From Pedobacter sp. L105 (GTDB taxonomy: Bacteria; Bacteroidota; Bacteroidia; Sphingobacteriales; Sphingobacteriaceae): DNA of 64,000 bases. The position numbers and the translations under genes are program-made. Location: assembly GCF_009765875.1 (NCBI RefSeq), contig NZ_LMUP01000014.1:1-64000 (forward strand), given 5' to 3'. Positions within the stretch are counted from its first letter, which is position 1; each line of letters begins with the position of its first letter. This document shows, piece after piece, positions 7,056 through 15,494 of this stretch. A model generated the notes under the pieces. The model did no database searches. It worked only from the letters and a program-made list of their open reading frames with translations, and was not told the DNA's origin.

Positions 7056-9989
7056 ATGAAATCATTCTACCCAAAGCGTATTATTACGTTTATTTTTTTT
7101 CTCTCTTTACTGCATTTTCAGCCATTGATGGCGCAGGAAAATCAGCCGGTCGAAGTAACCGGAGTTGTTAACGACCAGGATTCAAAAACTCCTTTAATCG
7201 GCGTAAGTGTTACGATCAAAGGTACCATTGCTGGTACCATAACCGATCAGAACGGAAAGTTCAAACTCCTCTCTAAATCTAAATTTCCTTATAATCTGGT
7301 ATTTACCAGCATCGGGTACCAGACACAGGAATTTGTGGTAAAAGAAGCCGGTTCGCAGATCAACATTAGCATGGCCACACAGGCAGTGATCGGTAATGAA
7401 GTGGTAATCACCGCATCCCGCGTGCCGGAAAGTATATTAAAATCGCCGGTGGCGATTGAAAAACTAGACCTACGTGCGCTTCGTGAATCTCCTGCACCAA
7501 GTTTTTATGATGCTTTAGAAAATGTAAAAGGTGTGCAGATGACTACTGCCAGTCTTACTTTTAAAATCCCGAATACCAGAGGATTCAATATCCCCAGCAA
7601 TTACCGTTTTATGCAATTGGTAGATGGGGTAGATATGCAGGCCGCAACTCTTGGCGTACCTCTTGGAAACGCCATCGGGCCAACCGAACTGGATATTGCC
7701 AGCATAGAAATTACTCCGGGTGCTTCTTCCGCATTGTATGGAATGAATGCCATTAATGGAATGTCAAACCTAATCACCAAAAGTCCTTTTCTTTACCAGG
7801 GATTTAGTTTTTACCAGAAAACAGGACTGAACCATCTTGGCGGTACAGGACGTGATCTGAGTAACCTTACCGAAACTGCCGTTCGTTATGCCAAAGCATT
7901 TAACAATAAATTCGCTTTTAAAGTTAATCTGAGTTATTTGCGGGGAACAGACTGGCTGTCCGACAGTCATCAGGATCAGAACCCTAATAACCTGAAAACT
8001 GCAAATCCTTCTTTCACTGCGCTAAATGGAGCAAACAATGTGGCTTATGACGGATGGAACAAATATGGTGATGATGTACTTGCCGGTAGTAATACTGTTT
8101 CCGTTAGTGGTTTAACCATCAATGGAAAAACAAACCAAACATTAAATGTTGCCAGAACAGGTTATTGGGAAAAAGACCTGGTTAAGCCAAATGTAGATAA
8201 CCTTAAATTTGATGCAGGATTGAATTACCGCCTGGGACAGTCCGTTGAATTATCATACGATTACCGCATGGGAAAAATGGATGGTGTATTTCAGCGCGGG
8301 AATAAAATACAGCTGGACAATGTCATTATCCAAAACCATAAACTGGAACTAAAAGGAAGTAACTTCCTGGTACGTGCTTATATGTCGGTAGAAAACTCTG
8401 GCGATTCTTATAATGTAAAACCACTGGCAGATAATCTCGATCTCGCCAGTGGCGGAAGTAACAGTGTCTGGGGAACAAAATATAAAAATGCCCTGGGCGC
8501 TTTTGCTACCAATAATGGAGGTTCACTAACCAATGCAAATCTGGCTGCTGCTACAGCTTATGCCAGGCAGATCGCAGATGCCGGTAGGGTAGAACCAGGA
8601 ACACAGGCTTTTGAAACTTTGAAAAATACAATCATTGGCATCAATAACTGGGATATTAAATCTTCCCTGATTCCAAATGCACCTGCTACTGGCGGGGCGG
8701 CCCTGGTACAGAGCAGCCATATGTACAACCTCGAAGGACAATGGGACCTATCAAAAGCTGTGAAATATTTCGATCTGTTATTAGGTGCCGATGGAAGGGT
8801 ATATCAGATTACCCCTGATGGAAATAGCTTTGTAGATTTTAGCCGTCCTATAGATCAGCGCAATGTTGAACTGCCTGACGGAACTTATGGGAAAAACATT
8901 TATTACAAAAAAGTAGGTGGTTTCGCACAGGTTACCAAAACTTTTTTTGATGACAAACTAAAGATTTTTGGTTCAGGACGTATCGATTATAACCCTTACT
9001 TTGATCCTAAGATCACTCCACGGATAGCAGCAGTTTACTCGCCTGACAAAGAAAACAACTTCAGGGCTACCTATCAGCAGGGGTATCGTTTTCCGGGTTT
9101 ATTTGAAGCCCTATCTTATGTGAATAATGGACGGGTTAGAAGGGTAGGCAGTCTTCCTTTTATCAATGATGGTTTAGGTTACCTGGATAACAGTTATACC
9201 CGCAATTCGGCCGTGGCCTTTAACTCAGCTGTTAATGCAGCTGTGGCGGCAGGTGCAGACAGAAATACAGCAGCGCTGAATAACCGCAGTTTATTGGTAA
9301 AAGCAGATCTGCCAACGGCAAATCCGGAGAAGATCAATTCATTTGAGATCGGTTATAAAAGTGTGCTGCTGGAAAATACCCTGTCTTTAGATATTGATGC
9401 CTACACGAATACCTATACCGGATTTTTAGGGCAGGTGCAGGTGGATGTACCGAAAGGTGCTAAGATAGGTTCTGATGCAGCAGTGTTAGATGAACTGGAC
9501 GCAAACAGGGATGCCGGACAAGACCGTTACAGAGTATATACCAATGCCAAGAACAAATACACCAATTATGGTTCTGCTTTAGGTGTTACTTATAATTTCT
9601 ATCAAAAGTATACGGTTGCCGGAAATGTGAGCTACAACAAACTGAAATCAAATGCAACTGATGATATCTTTGTAACAGGTTTTAACACACCTGATTTCGC
9701 GACTAATCTTACTATCGGCAACAGGGAAGTACTAAAAAACTTTGGCTTTAGTGTAGTCTACAAATGGCAGAACTCTTTCTTATGGGAAAGCCCGTTGGTT
9801 ACCGGCAGAATTGCTTCAATCAATACTTTTGATGCCCAGGTAACTTATAGACTGCCCGCATCTAATGCCACTATCAAAATTGGAGGAACAGATATTTTTA
9901 ATAAGGCCTATATCCAATATGCCGGCGGACCAACTATTGGTGCCCTCGTTTATGCATCGGTTAGTTTTGAAGGTTTATTGAGTAAATAA
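7056..9989 (+). CDS. TonB-dependent outer-membrane receptor with carboxypeptidase-like N-terminal domain
   Basis: This 977-residue outer-membrane receptor would use TonB energy to import an unknown ligand. The signal peptide ends at about residue 26 (PLMAQ). A CarboxypepD_reg-like domain covers about 32-118 (GVVNDQDSKTPLIGVSVTIKG). The plug domain (about 130-245) includes the stretch ASIEITPGASSALYGMNAINGM. The rest is a 22-strand-type barrel with many aromatic/glycine strands. It is not SusC-type: no SusD gene follows, and it stands alone behind its own promoter with a terminator downstream. No neighbour reveals the substrate. A plain receptor for a metal chelate, vitamin or similar small ligand is possible, but nothing in the sequence decides this. 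Confidence 0.88.
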   Translation: MKSFYPKRIITFIFFLSLLHFQPLMAQENQPVEVTGVVNDQDSKTPLIGVSVTIKGTIAGTITDQNGKFKLLSKSKFPYNLVFTSIGYQTQEFVVKEAGSQINISMATQAVIGNEVVITASRVPESILKSPVAIEKLDLRALRESPAPSFYDALENVKGVQMTTASLTFKIPNTRGFNIPSNYRFMQLVDGVDMQAATLGVPLGNAIGPTELDIASIEITPGASSALYGMNAINGMSNLITKSPFLYQGFSFYQKTGLNHLGGTGRDLSNLTETAVRYAKAFNNKFAFKVNLSYLRGTDWLSDSHQDQNPNNLKTANPSFTALNGANNVAYDGWNKYGDDVLAGSNTVSVSGLTINGKTNQTLNVARTGYWEKDLVKPNVDNLKFDAGLNYRLGQSVELSYDYRMGKMDGVFQRGNKIQLDNVIIQNHKLELKGSNFLVRAYMSVENSGDSYNVKPLADNLDLASGGSNSVWGTKYKNALGAFATNNGGSLTNANLAAATAYARQIADAGRVEPGTQAFETLKNTIIGINNWDIKSSLIPNAPATGGAALVQSSHMYNLEGQWDLSKAVKYFDLLLGADGRVYQITPDGNSFVDFSRPIDQRNVELPDGTYGKNIYYKKVGGFAQVTKTFFDDKLKIFGSGRIDYNPYFDPKITPRIAAVYSPDKENNFRATYQQGYRFPGLFEALSYVNNGRVRRVGSLPFINDGLGYLDNSYTRNSAVAFNSAVNAAVAAGADRNTAALNNRSLLVKADLPTANPEKINSFEIGYKSVLLENTLSLDIDAYTNTYTGFLGQVQVDVPKGAKIGSDAAVLDELDANRDAGQDRYRVYTNAKNKYTNYGSALGVTYNFYQKYTVAGNVSYNKLKSNATDDIFVTGFNTPDFATNLTIGNREVLKNFGFSVVYKWQNSFLWESPLVTGRIASINTFDAQVTYRLPASNATIKIGGTDIFNKAYIQYAGGPTIGALVYASVSFEGLLSK

Positions 9990-10020
9990 TCCCAACTTCC
10001 TTTCAATAATTTCGCTACAA

Positions 10021-10051
10021 TTAAACCCAGCCAGATCCTGGTTGGGTTTAA
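10021..10051. terminator. Bidirectional terminator between receptor and SGNH hydrolase genes
   Basis: A 13-bp stem with one G-U pair has a 5-base loop (10034-10038). The left arm begins TTAAACCC and the right arm ends GGGTTTAA. It lies between two convergent genes and can serve both strands. Confidence 0.65.
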
Positions 10052-10066
10052 TTCAAACAGGATAAA

Positions 10067-10765
10067 TTACAAATCAGGTTGTAAGATCACCCAAACATTA
10101 TTAGCCAATATTTTATGCCCTTCGGGTGTAGGGTGCAACCCGTCGCCCTGGATCAAACGTGGAACACCGCCCACACCTTTTAACAAAAAGGGAATAAAAT
10201 CCATGTGGTTTTTCTTTGCCATCGCTGGAAACAGCTCTTTAAAAGGAACCATATATTTCTCTCCCATACTTGGCGGCATCTGCATGCCGGCAAGTACCAG
10301 TTTCGCTTTAGGGTATTTCTGTTTAACTTTATCAATTACCGCCTGTAAATTTTCCTGTGTTTCCTTTACAGGGATTCCTCTTAGCCCGTCGTTGGCACCC
10401 AATTCTAAAACGAAGATATCAACAGGCTGTTTTAGCAGCCAGTCAATCCGGCTTTTTCCGGCTGCAGACGTTTCTCCGCTCAAGCCTGCATTGATCACTT
10501 TATAGGGTAATTTTAACGAATCTATTTTTTGCTGGATCAAAGCCGGAAAAGCTTGTTCAGGATCTACACCCAGGCCGGCAGTAAGACTGGTGCCAAAAAA
10601 AAGTATGTTTTTAAGTGCAGGGCCTTTTTCTGGCTTGATTGCTGTATGAGGTTTCGCAGCATCAGATTGGTCTGTTGTCGCGGGCTGCTGGTGACTGCAG
10701 CTTGAAAATATCCCTGTAAACAGGATAATAACGATGTAATAGTAACGTAACTTAATTGCGCTCAT
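10067..10765 (-). CDS. SGNH/GDSL hydrolase, TesA-like arylesterase lipoprotein
   Basis: With the ATG at 10765 the protein has 232 residues and a lipoprotein signal (IVIILFTGIFSSC). It would be an acyl ester or lysophospholipid hydrolase anchored in the envelope. SGNH blocks are clear: block I FFGTSLTAGLG (GTS in place of GDS, common in this lineage, keeping the Ser), block III GANDGLRG, and block V DGLHPTPEGH with Asp and His. An upstream in-frame ATG at 10864 would lengthen the protein but run into the divergent ABC gene starting at 10854, so the shorter start is preferred. The gene is head-to-head with an ABC ATPase/permease pair, as tesA is with ybbA-ybbP in E. coli. Confidence 0.85.
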   Translation of the reverse strand: MSAIKLRYYYIVIILFTGIFSSCSHQQPATTDQSDAAKPHTAIKPEKGPALKNILFFGTSLTAGLGVDPEQAFPALIQQKIDSLKLPYKVINAGLSGETSAAGKSRIDWLLKQPVDIFVLELGANDGLRGIPVKETQENLQAVIDKVKQKYPKAKLVLAGMQMPPSMGEKYMVPFKELFPAMAKKNHMDFIPFLLKGVGGVPRLIQGDGLHPTPEGHKILANNVWVILQPDL

Positions 10766-10853
10766 CTGATGAATTAATTGTTTTAGCTCTATATTTAACA
10801 GTAACAAATACCTAAATGTTAGGTCAAATATCAACATTTTTAATCCTATTGCT

Positions 10854-11549
10854 TTGGAAGCCATCTTGAATATTAAAGAAGTCAGTAAACATTATCATAG
10901 TTCAGGTTCTGCATTAACCATACTGGACAAAATCAGTTTTTCCATTCAGAAGGGTTCTACTGTTTCCATTACAGGGCCTTCCGGCAGCGGAAAAACTACA
11001 CTTTTGGGTTTATGTGCCGGCTTAGACAGGGCCACGTCGGGCTCTGTGGAACTAAACCAGGTGGTGCTGGACCAACTCTCCGAAGACGAAAGGGCGGGCG
11101 TAAGAAACCGTTATGTAGGTTTCATCTTTCAGAACTTCCAATTGTTACCTACGCTTACCGCATTGGAAAACATCATGGTTCCACTGGAACTGAGAGGAGA
11201 AAAGAACATCCGCCCCAGGGCCATGGAACTGCTGGATAAAGTTGGTTTGTCTGCACGTGCAGACCATTATCCTGTACAGCTTTCGGGAGGTGAGCAGCAG
11301 CGGATATCCCTGGCAAGGGCTTTTTCAAATACACCGGCTATCCTGTTTGCCGATGAACCTACGGGAAACCTGGATGGAGAAACCAGTGAAAAAGTAATCA
11401 AACTTCTGTTCGACCTGAATAAGGAAGCCGGAACAACGCTCGTGATCGTTACGCACGATCTGGAACTGGCCTCCCGTACAGACAGGACCATTCGGTTAAA
11501 AGGCGGAGTAATTATAGCTGATGAACAAAAAGTATATGCCGGAGAATAA
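10854..11549 (+). CDS. ABC transporter ATP-binding protein, LolD/YbbA type
   Basis: This 231-residue ATPase carries Walker A GPSGSGKTTLLG, a Q-loop (FIFQNFQLLP), the signature LSGGEQQR, Walker B ILFADEPTGNLD and the H-loop THD. These are features of the LolD/MacB subfamily that works with FtsX-type permeases. The start is a TTG (MEAILNIKEV); no better ATG is in frame. The gene overlaps the following permease gene. Its position next to a divergent TesA-like hydrolase mirrors tesA/ybbA/ybbP. The likely role is ATP-driven mechanotransmission or lipid/lipoprotein handling at the inner membrane; the substrate is unknown. Confidence 0.88.
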   Translation: MEAILNIKEVSKHYHSSGSALTILDKISFSIQKGSTVSITGPSGSGKTTLLGLCAGLDRATSGSVELNQVVLDQLSEDERAGVRNRYVGFIFQNFQLLPTLTALENIMVPLELRGEKNIRPRAMELLDKVGLSARADHYPVQLSGGEQQRISLARAFSNTPAILFADEPTGNLDGETSEKVIKLLFDLNKEAGTTLVIVTHDLELASRTDRTIRLKGGVIIADEQKVYAGE

Positions 11550-14133
11550 GCAAAACTTTCAGCAATCGGCACCGGTGGCCTGGTTGTTTAAAATGGCCTG
11601 GCGGGATAGCCGGAAAAATCGCTCCAGATTATTTCTTTTTACGTCTTCCATCATATTGGGGATAGCCGCTTTAGTCGCTGTATATTCCTTCAGGGATAAC
11701 TTACAGCGTGATATAGACGAACAGGCGAAGACATTAACAGGTGCAGATCTGATCATAGACAGCAGAAAACCGATCAGTAAACCTATTATGGCGATGTTGG
11801 ATACCCTGGGAAATAAAAGGGCAAAACAACTCGACTTCGCTTCAATGCTGTATTTTGTAAAAGGGCAGGGCAGCAGGCTCGTCCAGGTTAAAGCCCTGGA
11901 AGGCAATTACCCCTTTTATGGAACGATAGAAACGAGGCCAGTCAGTGCTGTATCGGCATTGAGCAAAGGCAGAAATGCGCTGGTCGATAAAACAGTAATG
12001 CTGCAATTCAATGCCACACCAGGCGATTCTATTAAAGTTGGAAAACTCAGCTTTGCCATTGCCGGATTTTTGGACAACGCACCGGGGCAAACCGGTCTTT
12101 CCGCGACAGTTTCCCCGGTGGTCTATATACCGCTGAAATATCTGAATGAAACAGGGTTGGTGCAATTTGGCAGCAGGATACACTATTCCTACTTTTATCA
12201 GATCAATGACCAGCAAACGGTTTCCCGCTTAGCGAAGAAAATTCAACCGGTACTGGACAAAGAGGGAATGGATGCACAAACGGTGGAAACTAAAAAACAG
12301 GATACCGGCCGTTCCTTTCAGGACCTTACCCGCTTTTTGGCATTGGCAGGTTTCATAGCTTTGTTATTAGGCTGCATTGGTGTCGGAAGCGCCATTCATG
12401 TGTATGTCAATGAAAAAATAGTGGCAATTTCTACTTTACGCTGCCTGGGTGTTAAAGCCTGGGATTCCTTTTTTATCTACCTGATCCAGATCACCTTTAT
12501 CGGACTGGCCGGCGCTGTAGCCGGTGCACTGATCGGAACCGGCATACAATTTTTACTTCCTCTCGTGCTCAAAGATTTTCTGCCGGTAGAATTTACCATG
12601 CAGATTTCCTGGATCGCTATTTTCCAGGGAATCATCACCGGTCTAGTGATTGCGGTACTCTTTGCTTTGCCTTCCCTGCTTTCTGTGAGACGTATTTCTC
12701 CGCTGAATGCGATAAGATTATCCTTCGAGCCCTCCAAGGCAACAGCAGAACCTTTAAAATACCTGGTTTACCTGTTGATATTTTTGTTTATCCTTGGTTT
12801 TACCTACCTGCAAATGGATAGCTGGATGCAGGCACTGATCTTTGTTGGAAGTATTATCCTGGCTATCATCATATTTTATGGACTTTCGCTCTTGCTTTTA
12901 GGACTGGTGAGAAAAGCACTCCCTTCGGGTTTAAGTTATGCCTGGAGACAGGGTTTTTCCAATTTATACAGACCCAATAACCAAACACTCATGCTGATCG
13001 TTTCTATTGGCTTAGCTACTACACTGATCGCTACTTTATACTTTGTACAGGGAATCCTGATTAGCAGGGTCACTTTATCATCGGGTAAATCGCAGCCCAA
13101 CATGGTATTGTTTGATATACAAACCAACCAGACAAAATCAGTCAACAGTTTAACGAAAAACTATCATTTGCCTTTAATGAGCCAGGTTCCGGTAGTAACC
13201 ATGCGCCTGGAAGAAATTAATGGTAAAACCGCTACGCAGCTGGCCCGTGCCGATAGCCTGAAAGGAAAACCTGAAGGTGACGAAAACAAAAGGAGGGAAT
13301 CTTCCAGCCGGCTGTTTAAAAGTGAAATCAGGGCTACGTTTCAAAGTAAATTAACTAGTGCAGAAAAGATCAGCGAAGGAAAATGGGTAGGGCAGGTGAG
13401 CTCACCTGCAGATACGGTACCTATATCTCTGGATGAAAGATATGCAGAATGGATCCATGTTAAAATAGGCGACAAAATGCTTTTTAACGTGCAAGGCATG
13501 ATGATCCCGACAAAAGTGAGCAGCTTCAGGAAAATAGACTGGGGAAGAATGCAGACCAATTTCCGTGTAGTATTTCCTGCCGGGGTATTGGAAGATGCCC
13601 CACAGTTCCATGTGCTCATGACCAGGGTGCCAGGTCCAAAAGTATCTGCTGGTTTTCAATCGGCTGTGGTACGCAATTTCCCTAATATTTCTATGATCGA
13701 TTTAGGGCTGGTGCTTCAGGTATTGGATGAACTACTAGGCAAAATAAGCTTTGTAATTCGTTTCATGGCTTCGTTTAGTATGATCACAGGTTGGATCGTT
13801 TTGGTTTCTGCAGTGAGAAGCAGTAAAAATCAGCGGCTGCGTGAAATTGTATTGTTAAGAACGTTAGGGGCTAAGGGTAAACAGATACTTTCCATTACTG
13901 CTATAGAATATTTTTTTCTGGGTGTGCTCTCTGCGGCGGCAGGAGTGGTTATGGCAATGGCTGCAAGCTGGGCCCTGGCAGTTTATAGTTTTGGAAGTGA
14001 TTTTACTGTTCCTTTACTTCCATCCGTACTCATATTTATAGGAATTACACTGCTTGTCGTGATCACAGGAATGCTAAGCAGCAGAAATGTGCTAAAATAT
14101 CCACCACTAGAAGTCTTAAGGAAAGATAGTTAG
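11536..14133 (+). CDS. ABC transporter permease, FtsX-type (YbbP-like)
   Basis: This is a roughly 865-residue inner-membrane permease (870 if the ATG at 11521 is used). It starts inside the ATPase gene, so the pair is cotranscribed and probably coupled. The first TM segment lies near the N-terminus (LFLFTSSIILGIAALVAVYSF), followed by a periplasmic MacB_PCD-like region. Two FtsX blocks are seen: a central group of TM segments (about 275-430) with more helices to about 530, and a C-terminal group (about 745-865) ending in PPLEVLRKDS. Duplicated FtsX domains and length fit the YbbP/LolC-E-like group of large permeases. With the ATPase it may act on envelope lipids or lipophilic compounds, the role proposed for YbbAP; this is inferred from family and synteny. 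Confidence 0.85.
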   Translation: MPENKQNFQQSAPVAWLFKMAWRDSRKNRSRLFLFTSSIILGIAALVAVYSFRDNLQRDIDEQAKTLTGADLIIDSRKPISKPIMAMLDTLGNKRAKQLDFASMLYFVKGQGSRLVQVKALEGNYPFYGTIETRPVSAVSALSKGRNALVDKTVMLQFNATPGDSIKVGKLSFAIAGFLDNAPGQTGLSATVSPVVYIPLKYLNETGLVQFGSRIHYSYFYQINDQQTVSRLAKKIQPVLDKEGMDAQTVETKKQDTGRSFQDLTRFLALAGFIALLLGCIGVGSAIHVYVNEKIVAISTLRCLGVKAWDSFFIYLIQITFIGLAGAVAGALIGTGIQFLLPLVLKDFLPVEFTMQISWIAIFQGIITGLVIAVLFALPSLLSVRRISPLNAIRLSFEPSKATAEPLKYLVYLLIFLFILGFTYLQMDSWMQALIFVGSIILAIIIFYGLSLLLLGLVRKALPSGLSYAWRQGFSNLYRPNNQTLMLIVSIGLATTLIATLYFVQGILISRVTLSSGKSQPNMVLFDIQTNQTKSVNSLTKNYHLPLMSQVPVVTMRLEEINGKTATQLARADSLKGKPEGDENKRRESSSRLFKSEIRATFQSKLTSAEKISEGKWVGQVSSPADTVPISLDERYAEWIHVKIGDKMLFNVQGMMIPTKVSSFRKIDWGRMQTNFRVVFPAGVLEDAPQFHVLMTRVPGPKVSAGFQSAVVRNFPNISMIDLGLVLQVLDELLGKISFVIRFMASFSMITGWIVLVSAVRSSKNQRLREIVLLRTLGAKGKQILSITAIEYFFLGVLSAAAGVVMAMAASWALAVYSFGSDFTVPLLPSVLIFIGITLLVVITGMLSSRNVLKYPPLEVLRKDS

Positions 14134-14234
14134 GATAACAAGCGAAATATTTAGGGTAAAATGTCACAAAAAACTTAAATTCGGAACAATGTTTGCACAC
14201 ACAATGAGATTTTAATATTCACCATAAAATAATT

Positions 14235-14606
14235 ATGAAGAAAAGAATACATGTTTTAGAAGACGATCAGGATATTAGATACATCATTGAATTTTTGTTA
14301 AAGGACGAAGGATACGAATTACAACTCTCTTCTACTTTTGCAGAACTGAAAAGTAAGCTGAATGATGCTTTGCCTGACTTGTTTATCATTGATGTAATGC
14401 TGCCTGATGGTAATGGAATTGAAATCTGTGATGATTTAAAATCCGATATGTTTACCAAACATATCCCGGTTATCGTAATGTCGGCCAATCCTGGCAGTAA
14501 AGAAAAAAGTGTAATAGCTTCTGCTGATGATTATATCAGTAAACCTTTCGACCTGGACTATGTAGTAAAAAGAATAGACAGGTTATTAAACAAACAAGCC
14601 GTATAA
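14235..14606 (+). CDS. Single-domain response regulator (receiver only)
   Basis: This 123-residue protein consists of one REC domain. It has the acidic pair (EDDQD, about 9-13), the phospho-acceptor Asp in LFIIDVMLPDGNG (about residue 54), the T/S position (VMSAN) and the conserved Lys in YISKPF. There is no output domain, so it should act by protein contact or as a phosphorelay intermediate. No kinase gene is adjacent; a hybrid kinase is encoded at 30-32 kb, but no link is shown. A start codon with an AT-rich leader follows the permease gene after about 100 bases. The next gene (aldose epimerase) starts 21 bases downstream and may be cotranscribed. Confidence 0.9.
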   Translation: MKKRIHVLEDDQDIRYIIEFLLKDEGYELQLSSTFAELKSKLNDALPDLFIIDVMLPDGNGIEICDDLKSDMFTKHIPVIVMSANPGSKEKSVIASADDYISKPFDLDYVVKRIDRLLNKQAV

Positions 14607-14627
14607 TTTTAATCCTGGATTCAGCAC

Positions 14628-15494
14628 ATGATCTCACTGGAAAACGAACATATCAGCGTAACTTTTGCAGAGAAAGGTGCTGAATTAACAAGTATTAAAA
14701 GTAAAAGCACAGGGCTCGATTATCTATGGAAAGGCGATCCGGCAATCTGGGGTAAACACAGCCCTGTACTTTTTCCTATTGTAGGCGGACTTAAAGACGA
14801 TACTTACTATGTGGAGGGAAAAGAATACCATCTTTCCCGCCATGGTTTTGCCAGGGACCATGATTTTGAGGTTCAGCAGGTGAGTGAAGAAGAATTGTTA
14901 TTCACGCTTTGGAGCAGTCCTGATACTTTAAAGGTTTATCCTTTTGAGTTTAAGCTGAGTTTGCGCTACAAAATATTTGGCGCTTCAGTATCCTGCACCT
15001 ATGAAGTGGGGAATCCCGGAAATAAAGATCTTTTATTTTCTATAGGCGGCCATCCGGCTTTTGCAGCTCCGCTAACTCCTGATACTACCTATGAAGACTG
15101 TTATCTGGATTTCGCGGTAGACCAATCGGTAATTTACCATAAAATTGATAATAACCTGATCAGCGATCAAACTGATAGCCTGCATCTGGACCAGGGTAAA
15201 TTACCTTTAAAACATTCGCTTTTTTATAACGATGCCCTGGTATTTAAGCAACTGAAAAGTGAATCCATTACGTTAAGGAATACCAAAAACGAGCATGGAT
15301 TACAATTCCGCTTCAGCGGATTTCCGTTTTTTGGGATATGGGCAGCTAAAGATGCAGACTTTGTATGTCTGGAACCCTGGTGCGGCATAGCTGATGGTAT
15401 TTTTCACGATCAGCAGCTTAGCGATAAAGAGGGAATAAATTCTTTATCGCCAGGCCAGAGCTGGGAGCGTAGCTGGGAAGCCGAAGTATTTTAA
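14628..15494 (+). CDS. Aldose 1-epimerase family protein (LacX-like)
   Basis: This 288-residue cytoplasmic protein matches the LacX-type mutarotase branch. An opening beta-sandwich segment (ISLENEHISVTFAEKGAELTS) leads to LWKGDPAIWGKHSPVLFPIVG, then HLSRHGFARDHDF with the conserved His, and FSIGGHPAFAAPL with the second conserved His. The late LEPWCGIADG segment is where the catalytic Glu-containing loop is expected. Such enzymes interconvert anomers of sugars, but the LacX branch is poorly characterised and the substrate is unknown. Its stop codon overlaps that of the convergent hydrolase gene by four bases. Confidence 0.85.
   Translation: MISLENEHISVTFAEKGAELTSIKSKSTGLDYLWKGDPAIWGKHSPVLFPIVGGLKDDTYYVEGKEYHLSRHGFARDHDFEVQQVSEEELLFTLWSSPDTLKVYPFEFKLSLRYKIFGASVSCTYEVGNPGNKDLLFSIGGHPAFAAPLTPDTTYEDCYLDFAVDQSVIYHKIDNNLISDQTDSLHLDQGKLPLKHSLFYNDALVFKQLKSESITLRNTKNEHGLQFRFSGFPFFGIWAAKDADFVCLEPWCGIADGIFHDQQLSDKEGINSLSPGQSWERSWEAEVF

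Noticed and set aside
10766..10864. Extended N-terminus of the SGNH hydrolase
   Set aside because: It would overlap the divergent ABC gene and place 33 residues ahead of a clear lipoprotein signal.
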